Assembly: GCA_030527105.1 (NCBI GenBank)
Contig: JAUNBK010000018.1
Span: 1-51,295 of the forward strand
DNA length: 51,295 nt
Direction: 5' to 3'
From: Planctomycetia bacterium
Lineage (GTDB): Bacteria; Planctomycetota; Planctomycetia; Pirellulales; Thermoguttaceae
Position numbers and translations under genes: made by a program
In this document: positions 36,204-45,235 of the stretch, in pieces
Layout of the letters: each line of letters starts with the position of its first letter
Numbering within the stretch: the first letter of the stretch is position 1
The notes under the pieces: generated by a model
Seen by the model: only the letters and a program-made list of their open reading frames with translations
What the model was told of the DNA's origin: nothing
The model's database searches: none

Positions 36204-38468
36204 TCAGTCGGGAATCCACAATTTGGATTTCTCTCCCTGCTTTTTCGCGGCGTTTTCCCCCGGTAGCCACAATTCAGACGCCCCACGCTCCCCGGCGGCG
36301 TGAAGTGCCGACTGCCGCGCGGCAATCTCCGAGAGGTTCAAACTCTGCTGCCTGCCCTGCATATATTGATCCAAATGCGCGATGTATTGTAACGCTTCTG
36401 CATCGTCCGCATGGTCTTGTCTCACGTGCTTTATCATCTCAAAGCCCCTTTGGAATTTGTTTTCTGAGATGCAAATCCCCGCCTCCATTACGTCAAAGAA
36501 GACGTCGGAAATCTGATGTTGCGCACAAATTTCCCTGCCAAGACGAATATACTCCCGTGCAACTTCCGCCTCGGGATTGAATCCCCAAAGTGCTTTGAGC
36601 GCCTCAACACGCGTCGCGGGGGGATACTTCTCGTCATAAACGGCATTCGTGAGCGCCGATTTAGGAATGCTCGACGTATTATACACCCGTGCGATGAAAA
36701 AGACCTTCTTGAACTGCTCCGGCGTCAGCGCTTCCCAATCCAATTGATCGAAGAAAAGCGGCGACAGAGAGTCTGCCTCAGCCGAATTCACAAGAGGGAG
36801 TGGCGGAAGCTCCAACTGATCGCGAAGCTCGTCGAGAATTTTTACGTCGAAACGCTCTCGCTCCAATATCGTTCGGAGAAAATAGAGTGCCGCCTCAATA
36901 CGAAAACGATATTTGGGATTTTTCGCCACCTTGGCAACTTCCGACATGGAGTGCCGTTGGAATATTCCGAGGGGGAAGTGGAGCCAACGTTTCAGGAGTA
37001 TTTCGCGACACTGCGCGTTTTTCATTTCTCTCTTCTGCTCGGGAGACATTTCGGCAGGGAAGAGGATTTTTCTCAAAAGAGCGTCCACCGTCACGGAAAT
37101 TTTGCGCGTTACGATCGTCTCTGGCTCGCCAACGATCCACTCGCCAAAGAGTCCCTCCAACTGTTCCTGAACGAGTTTTGCCGCCCCCTTCATGACGTTG
37201 ATTACTTCTACTCGCGGCTCACGATCCGTCTGGCGCGCCCACACCAACACGTTGCCCATTACAATAGGCAAATCTTCCACCGCAACAGTCGTATCACGCA
37301 CAGGCGGCACGTCCGCCAAGTCGAATGCCGCAAGGAGAACGCCCCCCTCGACACGCTGCATCCGCATCGCCGGCACGTTGATCAACGTCGGCTCCGAGTA
37401 TATTTTCCCTAACACCGCCTCGGGATCCGAAACTGTGTAGCGAATCGTACACACATCCATCTCGTCTTCCAACGGATTCTCGTGGAACATACTCACACGG
37501 ATCTGTTTCTCAAGCGCGTCGTAAAATGGAGCCTCGGGACACGCTATATATCGCTTCCACATCACGCTTGCTCCCTCCAAATCGCACATCCATTCGTGCA
37601 GGAGCGCCAGATTGTACCACACCGAAGGAGCCTTGCTCACCTCGGGAGTCGTCTCGGCAAGCGTTTTGAATTGCTCAATCGCCTCGCGCCAATGGAGACA
37701 AAGGACGGACTCCGTCACAATTCGGTCGAAATCCTCCTTCCAGGGAACGCCCTCTGGGGCAAGCTGTAGCTTTAAGCCCAGACGAAAACAAAGCGGCACC
37801 GCGCGACTCGTTTTTATTTGATGGAGCAGCTGAACGAATGTGTCATGAACCTCTGCCCCCACATCGGAATCCAAAACAAGAGCGATCCAAGAGACGGCAG
37901 ACTCATATAACCCCCCTGCAGCGAGGGCTTTGACGAGAAACTCGAGCTTTTCGAAAACCTGCTCGTATTGGAAATTTTGTAGCGACGAGAACGCTTTTTC
38001 GTACCGCTCAATTGTCTCTTTGAGAACCTCCCGAATTTGAGAGCGCTCGTGCATGAGCGACTGCATCCTCTCCGTGGGATTCATATGCGAGAGAGAATCC
38101 AAAATCCTCTGACGCCCCTCGAGAAGAATCGCTTGCGCGGACTCCGCAATTGCGATCGGATTCTCTGGATGAAGATCATAAAACTTTTTTGCTGTCTGAA
38201 TCAATTCCAACTCCCTGTCCGGGAATGACTTGAGAACAAGACATCGAATCGCCAAAAGGCACGCTTTCTCCGCGTCCTTTTCGAGAAGGGTGTCGATAAA
38301 ATTCAAACAAGCCGTGTATTGGCACGCGTCGAGGTACTTATAAACTTTCTTAAAGTCGTCGACGCGCTGCGGACAACAAAATTTGATTTTCTTGCCTGTT
38401 CCACCTGGGCATGGGGAATAAGCATTGATGTCCGGCGTCTTGTTCTTAATATTTTTAGTTTTACTCAT
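36204..38468 (-). CDS. TPR-like protein with a degenerate N-terminal SEC-C zinc motif
   Basis: 754 residues, predicted cytoplasmic. Near the start it reads PCPGGTGKKIKFCC, a SEC-C motif (usually CPCGSGKKYKKCC) in which the second Cys is replaced by Gly, so zinc binding may be altered. The rest is mainly helical with repeated pairs of helices (for example VWYNLALLHEWMCDLEGASVMW and AREYIRLGREICAQH), suggesting TPR-like scaffolding. The function is unknown. It overlaps the upstream small membrane gene by 8 bp and is followed by tmk after 18 bp. Confidence 0.75.
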   Translation of the reverse strand: MSKTKNIKNKTPDINAYSPCPGGTGKKIKFCCPQRVDDFKKVYKYLDACQYTACLNFIDTLLEKDAEKACLLAIRCLVLKSFPDRELELIQTAKKFYDLHPENPIAIAESAQAILLEGRQRILDSLSHMNPTERMQSLMHERSQIREVLKETIERYEKAFSSLQNFQYEQVFEKLEFLVKALAAGGLYESAVSWIALVLDSDVGAEVHDTFVQLLHQIKTSRAVPLCFRLGLKLQLAPEGVPWKEDFDRIVTESVLCLHWREAIEQFKTLAETTPEVSKAPSVWYNLALLHEWMCDLEGASVMWKRYIACPEAPFYDALEKQIRVSMFHENPLEDEMDVCTIRYTVSDPEAVLGKIYSEPTLINVPAMRMQRVEGGVLLAAFDLADVPPVRDTTVAVEDLPIVMGNVLVWARQTDREPRVEVINVMKGAAKLVQEQLEGLFGEWIVGEPETIVTRKISVTVDALLRKILFPAEMSPEQKREMKNAQCREILLKRWLHFPLGIFQRHSMSEVAKVAKNPKYRFRIEAALYFLRTILERERFDVKILDELRDQLELPPLPLVNSAEADSLSPLFFDQLDWEALTPEQFKKVFFIARVYNTSSIPKSALTNAVYDEKYPPATRVEALKALWGFNPEAEVAREYIRLGREICAQHQISDVFFDVMEAGICISENKFQRGFEMIKHVRQDHADDAEALQYIAHLDQYMQGRQQSLNLSEIAARQSALHAAGERGASELWLPGENAAKKQGEKSKLWIPD

Positions 38469-38946
38469 GGTTTTTATTTTGTTTTTCTTCTTTCTCCAGC
38501 GCTTCGCGGAGCGCCTCGAAGGTTTTTTTTACGTAAAAATGGTGTTCGAAATGGACACGAAAGCGATACATTGCAAAGGCGTCCACCAATGCCGAGCACA
38601 CAATGGCGAAGAGGAGGAATACCACTCCGCACCATAAATAAGCCGATGCAACGGGGTATTGCTGCATGAGGCACGTTGCCAAAAGGATGAGCACGCCGAC
38701 GCACAAAACCCCGTCGGCAAGCCACAAACGCCGTTTTATCTGGCGGCGGAAGAACGCTCTCGCACTCGCCTCTGTCTCTGCGTCAGCCTCCACATCAATA
38801 TTGGCGTTTGCTTGAATGTCGGCGTTTGCTTGGCGAAACACAGCCAACCAATTTCGAGCGGCTGTCTCACTCGAACAAAGCGACCTGCGCGCCCACACAC
38901 CCGCCAGTATGGAGGCGAGTCCTAAAACCACACCATTCGTCGTCAT
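38461..38946 (-). CDS. Small membrane protein of unknown function
   Basis: 161 residues. There is a hydrophobic segment near the N-terminus (about 5-20), a charged stretch with a repetitive ANADIQANANIDVEADAETE segment, two clear membrane helices (about 77-95 and 102-122) and a basic then acidic C-terminus. I recognise no family. It heads the minus-strand run that continues to the nuclease gene. No strong ribosome site is seen. Confidence 0.6.
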   Translation of the reverse strand: MTTNGVVLGLASILAGVWARRSLCSSETAARNWLAVFRQANADIQANANIDVEADAETEASARAFFRRQIKRRLWLADGVLCVGVLILLATCLMQQYPVASAYLWCGVVFLLFAIVCSALVDAFAMYRFRVHFEHHFYVKKTFEALREALEKEEKQNKNHE

Positions 38947-38978
38947 GAGGCGCGCCCCGTTTTTTTCGTCTTCAATTT

Positions 38979-39098
38979 TATACCCATCGCACTTTTATAC
39001 TCATCGTTCTCTGAAATTCTCGTCTTGCGCGACGCCTTGCGGGTCTTGGTGCACAGGCTCCGACGACGGACAAGACCGAACTCAAACGAGAAGTATCA
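38979..39098 (+). repeat. Dispersed palindromic repeat, copy 10 (diverged, extended left end)
   Basis: A doubled left end (TATACCCATCGCAC, then TATACTCATCG from 38996), an eroded core with GGTGCACAGGCTCC, and an end at AAGTAT. The stop codon of the response regulator (39096-39098) lies at its right edge. Confidence 0.7.
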
Positions 39099-39548
39099 CG
39101 ACCCACCGGGGTGGGACGCCTCCATGTTGTCGATATAAGAGCGCAGTCGCTCCAGCTCGTTGGTCATATTCCGTAGCCGAAGCATGTTTTCGACGCGCTT
39201 GAGAAGCTCCACTTTATTCACGGGTTTGCTCAAGAAATCATCGCACCCCGCTTCCACGGCGCGTTCTATATCACCCAACTCGTTGAGCGCCGTCACCATA
39301 AGTATCATGATTCGCGACGTCTCGGCTTCCGATTTTAATATTTTGCACACTTCGAACCCATTGAGTTTCGGCATCATGATATCCAACAAAATCAAATCAG
39401 GATGGAATTCATTCGCTTTTTCAAGCGTTTCTCGTCCGTCGTACGCCATCGCAATGTCGCAATCCACGTCGAGAAGATATGTCTCCAGCAACTCAACATT
39501 CGTTTGGTTGTCGTCGGCAATGAGTATTCGACTTCGGCTTTCGCTCAT
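39096..39548 (-). CDS. Single-domain response regulator (CheY/DivK-like)
   Basis: 150 residues: a receiver domain plus a short helical tail, without a DNA-binding domain. The phosphorylation site is Asp56 (LILLDIMMP); Asp12 and Asp13 bind magnesium; Thr86 and Lys108 (SKPVN) complete the switch. The tail (LRNMTNELERLRSYIDNME) may form a coiled coil for a partner. No histidine kinase is near. I start at ATG 39548, which has AAGGAA upstream and gives a normal receiver N-terminus. Confidence 0.93.
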   Translation of the reverse strand: MSESRSRILIADDNQTNVELLETYLLDVDCDIAMAYDGRETLEKANEFHPDLILLDIMMPKLNGFEVCKILKSEAETSRIMILMVTALNELGDIERAVEAGCDDFLSKPVNKVELLKRVENMLRLRNMTNELERLRSYIDNMEASHPGGS

Positions 39549-39671
39549 CTTTGTATTCCTTATGAATTTTGTTCCATCATTTGTTCCACAGAGACGAAAC
39601 AACACCGTCGTTCGCCACGGAAATCTTTTATTCGACGGAGTTTCCCAGCGTCTCACCAACTCCACCACTCT

Positions 39672-39699
39672 ATTATAACACAAAATTTGCCAATAACAA
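39672..39699 (-). promoter_or_regulatory. Predicted promoter of the response regulator
   Basis: On the minus strand, TTGTTA (39694-39699) and a perfect TATAAT (39672-39677), 16 bp apart, leader about 115 nt. Between here and ATG 39900 of the divergent gene I see no further structure. Confidence 0.6.
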
Positions 39700-39899
39700 G
39701 GTGGATTCCTGATAAATATTGAGGAGAACCCCGCTTTTTATCCACGTTCTCACGCAATTTTAGGGAAAAACTTCGTTTCTTTCTCGAAACTCCCCCTTTT
39801 TCGCCCCTTCAAAAATTCCGATTAAAGAAAGTGTAGCGATTGTGACGATAAGAAAATGGAAATACTTTTGGTGTCTGAAAAATACAAAGGGCTTGTATT

Positions 39900-41897
39900 A
39901 TGTTTAATACGGACGATTCGGCAATCCGGATTGGTGAAGAACTGCAGCAGCAGACGGCGCAAATTGTGTCGCAGCTCAGAGCGCGGGAAGAACAACTGGC
40001 GCGGCGGGAGTCGGAACTGGCGGAGCGTCAGAAAAAATTCGAGTCTGAAGAGGCACGAAAGACGAAAGAACTTCAGGATCGCGAGTCGGAACTCACTCAA
40101 GCAGCGCTCAAGTTGGCGGCGGACACTGAAAATCTTGAGCTTCGTGTGAAAAAACTGTTGGATGCCGAGCGGAATTATGAAACTCGATGCCAAGAGTTGG
40201 AGGGGGTGCAAAGCCATTTGGAAGCGCGAGCAGCCTCGCTAGACGAGAAGGAGGGCAGCCTCATTGCTCTCCAAGAAGAGGCGCGGAGAGATCAACAAGT
40301 ACGGCTGCGCGAGGTCGAGACGCTTAAAGAGAAACTTGTGGCAGAAAGGGAGAACTTCGAGAGAGAATCCAAAGAGCAATTTGAAGCAATGAGGGTGTAC
40401 CTTCAGAAACAGCGTGATGTCGCCAAGCAGATTCTGAACGATGCGGCAGAGCAAGCGCGCTCCAAAATGGAGCAGCTTGTTGTGCGCGAGGAGGCATTAG
40501 AGGCGGCGGAGAGACGTTTGTGCGAACGAGAAAAAGCGTTCGAGGAAGAGCGTCTTGCCCAAGTGACGAGCTTTAGCGAGTTGAAAAAGGAGTTGAATGA
40601 ACAATTCCGAGTCCGGATGCAGGAGAAAGCGGAGGCGCTTGAGCAGGATTGGATGGCAGAGGCTGAAATCGCAAGAAACGAAATTCAGTGTCTGAAGAAA
40701 GAGGCGGAAGAAACGCTCTTGGAGGCAAGAAAGCAAGCGAATATTCTCCTGCAGGATGCGGAAGCAAGGGTGCAGAACGACGAGGAGGCGCTTCGGCAGC
40801 TTTCTGAGGCAAAAATGCAGGAAGTGCAGGGCAGGGCTGATTTTCTCCTCCAAAACGCTCAGGCGGAGGCGGATTCGTTCCTGCAAAGTGCCCAGGCGAA
40901 GGCTGATTTTCTCCTCCAAAACGCACAGGCTGAAGCAGATTTGTTGCTCCAAAATACGCAGGCAAAAGTTCGAAATGACGAAGAAAATCGCCATAATATG
41001 ATTCAAGCGCAAATCGAGGAAGCGCGAACGCAGGCAAAGCGTCTCATTGAAGAGGCTCAGTGTGAAATTGCGCAAAAAATGAGGGATGCGCAACTCGAAA
41101 TCGAGGCGATCAAGCAAGAGGCTTTCAAGGATCTGCAAGACAAGACGAATTTGCTTGCGGAGCAGGAAAACGAACTCACGAGGCTCGGGTTTGCCCTCGA
41201 GAAGGAGAGAGGAGAAGTCCGAGAGAAGCACGTCCAAGCGATTCAAGAAGCAAAACGTATCGTCTCCGAAGCTAACGAGAAAGCCTCGGCGCTCTTAGGA
41301 GAGATCGAAAAACGTGCCGCTACAATCCTCGAGGACGCGCAGGCTCAAGCGTCGTTCCACCTCTCGCAAATCGAGATGGAACGAAAAAAGCTCGAGCGTG
41401 AAAGAAGCGATTTCCACAGCGAAATGGAACTCAGACGCGCGAACTTGGAGCAAGAAATGCTCGCGGCGTTCGAGGAGAATTACAAGTCGCAAGCCGCCAG
41501 AATCAAGCAACGAGAGAGCGCTTTGATCCAACAAGAGGTGAAAAACGCGAAGCTCGAGGCTGCCGAGATCGTGAAGATTGCGCGGGAGCAAGCTGACGCA
41601 ATTCTCCAGAGCGCGCAAGGCAAAGCGCAAGAGATTATCGTTCATGCGGGACAAACCGTTTCCGACAGCCAATCGGCATGGCGGCTTAAGCAGTCGGCAG
41701 ACAGAATCCTCGCTCAAACTCAGGAGAAAGCGCAAGAACTTCAGGAGAAGGAACGCCAGCTCGAAAGCATGGCGCGCAAGCTCCGCGAGAAGCAGGAGGC
41801 GCTCAACCAACGAGAAGCCACGCTGGCGGACGTGCGTGCCGAGATGGAGGCACTCGCTTATGAGTTGGTCGACGATAGAAACAACGTGAGAACGTGA
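39900..41897 (+). CDS. Long coiled-coil protein with hendecad repeats
   Basis: 665 residues, almost entirely Glu/Gln/Ala/Arg-rich helix, with no signal peptide or membrane segment. Near residues 313-356 are four 11-residue repeats (ADFLLQNAQAE and variants), encoded by four consecutive 33-bp units. Eleven-residue periodicity suggests a right-handed or straight coiled coil locally, while much of the rest looks heptad-like. It could be a cytoplasmic filament or spacer protein; SMC-type ATP-binding ends are absent. AAAGGG lies upstream of the ATG. Confidence 0.75.
   Translation: MFNTDDSAIRIGEELQQQTAQIVSQLRAREEQLARRESELAERQKKFESEEARKTKELQDRESELTQAALKLAADTENLELRVKKLLDAERNYETRCQELEGVQSHLEARAASLDEKEGSLIALQEEARRDQQVRLREVETLKEKLVAERENFERESKEQFEAMRVYLQKQRDVAKQILNDAAEQARSKMEQLVVREEALEAAERRLCEREKAFEEERLAQVTSFSELKKELNEQFRVRMQEKAEALEQDWMAEAEIARNEIQCLKKEAEETLLEARKQANILLQDAEARVQNDEEALRQLSEAKMQEVQGRADFLLQNAQAEADSFLQSAQAKADFLLQNAQAEADLLLQNTQAKVRNDEENRHNMIQAQIEEARTQAKRLIEEAQCEIAQKMRDAQLEIEAIKQEAFKDLQDKTNLLAEQENELTRLGFALEKERGEVREKHVQAIQEAKRIVSEANEKASALLGEIEKRAATILEDAQAQASFHLSQIEMERKKLERERSDFHSEMELRRANLEQEMLAAFEENYKSQAARIKQRESALIQQEVKNAKLEAAEIVKIAREQADAILQSAQGKAQEIIVHAGQTVSDSQSAWRLKQSADRILAQTQEKAQELQEKERQLESMARKLREKQEALNQREATLADVRAEMEALAYELVDDRNNVRT
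40836..40967 (+). repeat. Four tandem 33-bp coding repeats
   Basis: Units at 40836, 40869, 40902 and 40935 encode ADFLLQNAQAE, ADSFLQSAQAK, ADFLLQNAQAE and ADLLLQNTQAK. Confidence 0.85.
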
Positions 41898-41994
41898 GAA
41901 TACTCTCGAAACGGAACAACACCGCAGGCGCGCCCCGTCGTTGGAGCGCGCTTGCTCGATTTTTATGCCCGCAGGGTCTCACTCCCGCCAGATT

Positions 41995-44214
41995 CTACCG
42001 CAAAAACAGCATCTCGGAGTACGTTGGCAAAGGCCAGACGGCATCGTCGGTCATGCTTTCTAATTTGTCCGCCACGACGCGCAGCGCAAACATCGCACTT
42101 TGAATCGAATCGCGAAAGAACTCCGCCTTTTTAAGGAGCGCCCAGTCGCTTTTAATTTTGCTCAATCGGACGTTTAGCTCATCAATCGCGCGCAAAAGCA
42201 GATCGATTTTCTCATCGTACTGCACGAGGAAGTCTTTTTGCGTTTCCGTCGTGAGCGCCCCTTGCACACGGCTTTTGTGACGAAGGACGGCGGGCAAAAT
42301 CATCGTCCGCGCAATCCGCAGCATCGCGTTCGCCTCGATCAGGATTGTAGTGCAATAAATTTCCGCCAAAATCTCTTGCCGACCATGCAATTCGCCCTCG
42401 GTATAAACTCGATATTTTTGAAAAAGCTCCACCGAATCCGACGACGTGAGGACGGGCAGGCAATCAACCGTGTTACGCAAATTAGGAAGTCCACGGCGGT
42501 GGGATTCCTCCAGCCATGCCATCGAATAGTTGTCGCCATCAAAAAGTATCGGCTTGAATTCCTCGATCATCTCCACGAGAAGGTGTCGAACAGCCGCATT
42601 AAAATCACCCTCCGACTTGCGTGCTTCCTCGAGACGCGTTGCGATGAAGTCCAAACTCTCCGCGACGATGGTATTTAACACCGTGACGGCGCCGGCGGAG
42701 TTCTGACTCGAACCGACCGCACGAAATTCGAATTTGTTCCCCGTGAAAGCAAACGGGCTGGTGCGATTGCGATCCCCCGAGTGGCGTGGCAATCGAAGCA
42801 GCATCGGCAAACCAATGTGGAGCGGCGCGGGAGCCGGTGCCAGCGTTTGAGCGCTTTTCTCACTCTTTTTCGACTTCTTGCTTGCGGCGCGCTGATTGGA
42901 GCCTGCGTCCGATTCCTCGAGGAGCAGGTTGAAAATGTCCGTGAGAACGTTGCCCAAATGGATGCTCATAATTGCGGGAGGCGCTTCCGACGCCCCGAGT
43001 CGAAAGTCGTTCCCGGGCGAGGCGACCGAGAAACGGAGCAATGCCGAGTATTTATGTACGGCACGGCACACCGCCGCGCAGAAAATCAAAAACACCGCGT
43101 TGCTCTCGGGGGTCTCGCCAGGTTCGAGCAGGTTCTCGCCATCGTCCGTACCAATCGACCAATTGTTGTGTTTCCCCGAGCCATTCACGCCCGCGAAAGG
43201 TTTTTCGTGAAGGATGCAGAGGAAACCGTGCCGCTGAGCTACCTGTTGGAGGAGCTGCATCACGAGCATTTGATGATCGAGCGCGAGGTTGGTCGTTTCG
43301 AACGTCGGAGCCAATTCGTACTGCCCCGGCGCAACCTCGTTGTGACGCGTTTTGATCGGCACGCCCAAGAGAATCAATTCGTGTTCAACCTCCGTCATAA
43401 ACGCGAGGACGCGCTCCGGTATGGCACCAAAATAATTGTCGTCCAGCTCCTGTCCTTTCGGAGGACGCGCACCAAAAAGTGTGCGACCCGCGATCATTAA
43501 GTCGGGGCGCAGCATCGCCAGGCGACGATCGACGAGAAAATACTCTTGCTCCACACCGAGGGTGCATTCGACGCGTTGTGCGGTCGTGTTGCCAAGGAGC
43601 CGCAGGACGCGCATCGCGTGGTGGTTCAAAACTCCCAACGATCGAAGCATCGGGGTCTTTTGGTCGAGCGACTCGCCTGTCCAACTAACGAACATGGTCG
43701 GAATGACGAGCGTTGCGCCGTTAGGGTTCTTCAAAATGAACGCCGGGCTGGAGGGGTCCCACGCCGTGTAGCCGCGCGCCTCGAATGTGGCACGCAAACC
43801 ACCGGAGGGGAAGCTGCTTGCGTCCGACTCGCCACGGATGAGTTCGTTTCCGCTGAATCGCGCCAACGCATGAAGTCCATCGTGTGGCGTGAGAAAACAA
43901 TCGTGTTTTTCCGCCGTGCTTCCCGTGAGAGGTTGAAACCAATGCGAATAATGCGTCGCGCCGTGTTCGAGCGCCCAGTCGCGCATCGCCATCGCCACGG
44001 TCTCGGCAACCTCTGGATCGAGTCCGTCTCCTGTTTTAATGGTGTTTTGGAGCGACTTGAAGACTTTCGAGGGGAGGCGCTCGCGCTGTATCTCTTCGTG
44101 AAACACATAGGAGGCGTATAATTCCGAGAATTTTTCCGATTGATAGTCGACGATGCCTCCACGAATAGGAGTATTGTCGCTGATGGATTGAACCGCCTGG
44201 TACCGTGCGTTCAT
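41995..44214 (-). CDS. glnN: Type III glutamine synthetase
   Basis: Makes glutamine from glutamate, ammonia and ATP. 739 residues, the size of the GSIII family found in Bacteroides, cyanobacteria and planctomycetes. Signature stretches: HYSHWFQPLTGSTAEKHD, GVEQEYFLVD, TRHNEVAPGQYELAP, KPFAGVNGSGKHNNWS and GNKFEFRAVGSSQNS. A Lys/Ser-rich insert (NQRAASKKSKKSEK) interrupts the domain before HIGLPMLLRLPRHSGDRNR. I start at ATG 44214 (MNARYQAVQSI); the longer open frame simply reads into repeat copy 11. Confidence 0.95.
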   Translation of the reverse strand: MNARYQAVQSISDNTPIRGGIVDYQSEKFSELYASYVFHEEIQRERLPSKVFKSLQNTIKTGDGLDPEVAETVAMAMRDWALEHGATHYSHWFQPLTGSTAEKHDCFLTPHDGLHALARFSGNELIRGESDASSFPSGGLRATFEARGYTAWDPSSPAFILKNPNGATLVIPTMFVSWTGESLDQKTPMLRSLGVLNHHAMRVLRLLGNTTAQRVECTLGVEQEYFLVDRRLAMLRPDLMIAGRTLFGARPPKGQELDDNYFGAIPERVLAFMTEVEHELILLGVPIKTRHNEVAPGQYELAPTFETTNLALDHQMLVMQLLQQVAQRHGFLCILHEKPFAGVNGSGKHNNWSIGTDDGENLLEPGETPESNAVFLIFCAAVCRAVHKYSALLRFSVASPGNDFRLGASEAPPAIMSIHLGNVLTDIFNLLLEESDAGSNQRAASKKSKKSEKSAQTLAPAPAPLHIGLPMLLRLPRHSGDRNRTSPFAFTGNKFEFRAVGSSQNSAGAVTVLNTIVAESLDFIATRLEEARKSEGDFNAAVRHLLVEMIEEFKPILFDGDNYSMAWLEESHRRGLPNLRNTVDCLPVLTSSDSVELFQKYRVYTEGELHGRQEILAEIYCTTILIEANAMLRIARTMILPAVLRHKSRVQGALTTETQKDFLVQYDEKIDLLLRAIDELNVRLSKIKSDWALLKKAEFFRDSIQSAMFALRVVADKLESMTDDAVWPLPTYSEMLFLR

Positions 44215-44241
44215 GTGTCGATTCCGCCTCTGAAAAAAATA

Positions 44242-44348
44242 TATAAATGGTTCGCGTTGAAACTTCCCGCTCCGTCCGCCGTTAGAGCTACGCACCATGG
44301 CTCGCAAAGCGTCGCGCAAAACGGGAATTTTAAAGGACGATGGGTATA
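44242..44348 (-). repeat. Dispersed palindromic repeat, copy 11 (conserved)
   Basis: From TATAAATGGTTCGCG to GGGTATA. It lies wholly inside the predicted 5' leader of glnN, between its promoter and ATG. Confidence 0.88.
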
Positions 44349-44364
44349 GAAAACAACGGTGCTA

Positions 44365-44393
44365 ATTCTACCACATCTTTTAAATTTTGCCAG
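44365..44393 (-). promoter_or_regulatory. Predicted promoter of glnN
   Basis: On the minus strand, CTGGCA (44388-44393) and TAGAAT (44365-44370), 17 bp apart. The leader would be about 140 nt and include repeat copy 11. Confidence 0.4.
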
Positions 44394-44503
44394 ACGCCCC
44401 GGCTGCAATTTTGGCAAAAAACTTTCCGCCGAAAGTAAAATTAAACGGAAAGAGAAGAGGGTTTTTCTTAAAAGAAGCAAAACGTCTGTTCTTTTTTTCC
44501 ACT

Positions 44504-44549
44504 TATATTCGTTGTACTATAACACTTCGCATGGGAAATTCCCAATGCG
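44504..44549. repeat. Abutted ends of the dispersed repeat, core missing
   Basis: TATATTCGTTGTAC resembles the left end; TATAACACTTCGC (from 44518) resembles the reversed right end and runs into a 10-bp inverted repeat CGCATGGGAA/TTCCC-A-ATGCG (44528-44549). The copy core is absent. It lies just upstream of the BON gene ribosome site. Confidence 0.45.
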
Positions 44550-44567
44550 TTTTATCAGGAGAAAAAA

Positions 44568-44804
44568 ATGTTGCCTTCAGAAATCGAAAACCGAGCACGA
44601 AATGTGCTCCATGCCAGCCCGGTGCATGAATTACGAAATCTAACCATTGAGGAGGCGGACGGATTTCTCACCGTCTCCGGCATCCTTCCGAGTTACTACT
44701 GCAAGCAGCTCGCGCAAGAGACGCTGCGTCGTATCTGTGCCGAGGGGCGACTTGCGCTGAGAAACGTCACGAACGTCGTTACAGCAGAGAATCCCGCCCT
44801 CTAG
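44568..44804 (+). CDS. BON-domain-like small protein
   Basis: 78 residues. The pattern ARNVLHASPVHELRNLTIEE, then FLTVSGILPSYYCKQLAQETLRRI, then LRNVTNVV matches the alpha-beta BON fold common in small planctomycete proteins. There is no signal peptide, so a cytoplasmic place is likely. AGGAG lies upstream of the ATG. The gene stands alone, with a terminator about 95 bp downstream. Its exact binding partner is unknown. Confidence 0.8.
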   Translation: MLPSEIENRARNVLHASPVHELRNLTIEEADGFLTVSGILPSYYCKQLAQETLRRICAEGRLALRNVTNVVTAENPAL

Positions 44805-44897
44805 CTTCTGTCTCGATACAGCCCGCTCAACACGGACGGCAGCTTCAAATAGCGCTCCGGCTTGCTCTCTGCTTGGAAACAAAGCGCCGCCCAGATT

Positions 44898-44930
44898 ACC
44901 CGTTTGTAAGAGATTGCAAGCGGGTTTTTT
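44898..44930 (+). terminator. Intrinsic terminator after the BON gene
   Basis: Stem ACCCGTTTG/CAAGCGGGT (one G-U pair), a 10-nt loop, then TTTTTT. Confidence 0.65.
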
Positions 44931-44980
44931 CCGATCTCTTCTCCTCTCTTTTCTTGCGTGGGACGGATCGTTTTCCCAGA

Positions 44981-45086
44981 TAAAATCATCGTGCTTTAAA
45001 ATTCCCGTTCTGCGCGATGTTTTGCGAGCCGTGGTGCGTAGCTCCGACGGCGGGCGGAACGGGAAATTTCAACGCGAAGTATTATA
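44981..45086 (+). repeat. Dispersed palindromic repeat, copy 12 (well conserved)
   Basis: From TAAAATCATCGTGC to GAAGTATTATA. The first bases of the left end are altered (TAAAAT instead of TATACT). It ends 15 bp before the -35 box of the epimerase-like gene. Confidence 0.88.
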
Positions 45087-45101
45087 AAATCGCTATACCT
45101 G

Positions 45102-45130
45102 TTGACAAATCCCTCCGGTTCGTGTATAAT
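45102..45130 (+). promoter_or_regulatory. Consensus promoter of the sugar epimerase-like gene
   Basis: Perfect TTGACA (45102-45107) and perfect TATAAT (45125-45130), 17 bp apart. The leader to ATG 45236 is about 100 nt. Confidence 0.75.
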
Positions 45131-45235
45131 TAGGGGAGTGTTCGGTGGCAAGGAGAATCTGTCGCCAGTGGTTTTGCCCGCGCGCAAGCGTTTTTTCCGG
45201 ACTCAATGGAAATTTTGAAGAACTATGGGTATACT

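Noticed and set aside
44801..44989. 62-codon minus-strand frame ending KPERYLKLPSVLSGLYRDRS
   Set aside because: Its tail reads fairly protein-like and it abuts repeat copy 12, so it could be another beheaded gene; but it overlaps a good terminator of the BON gene and has no ribosome site. Left out as undecided.
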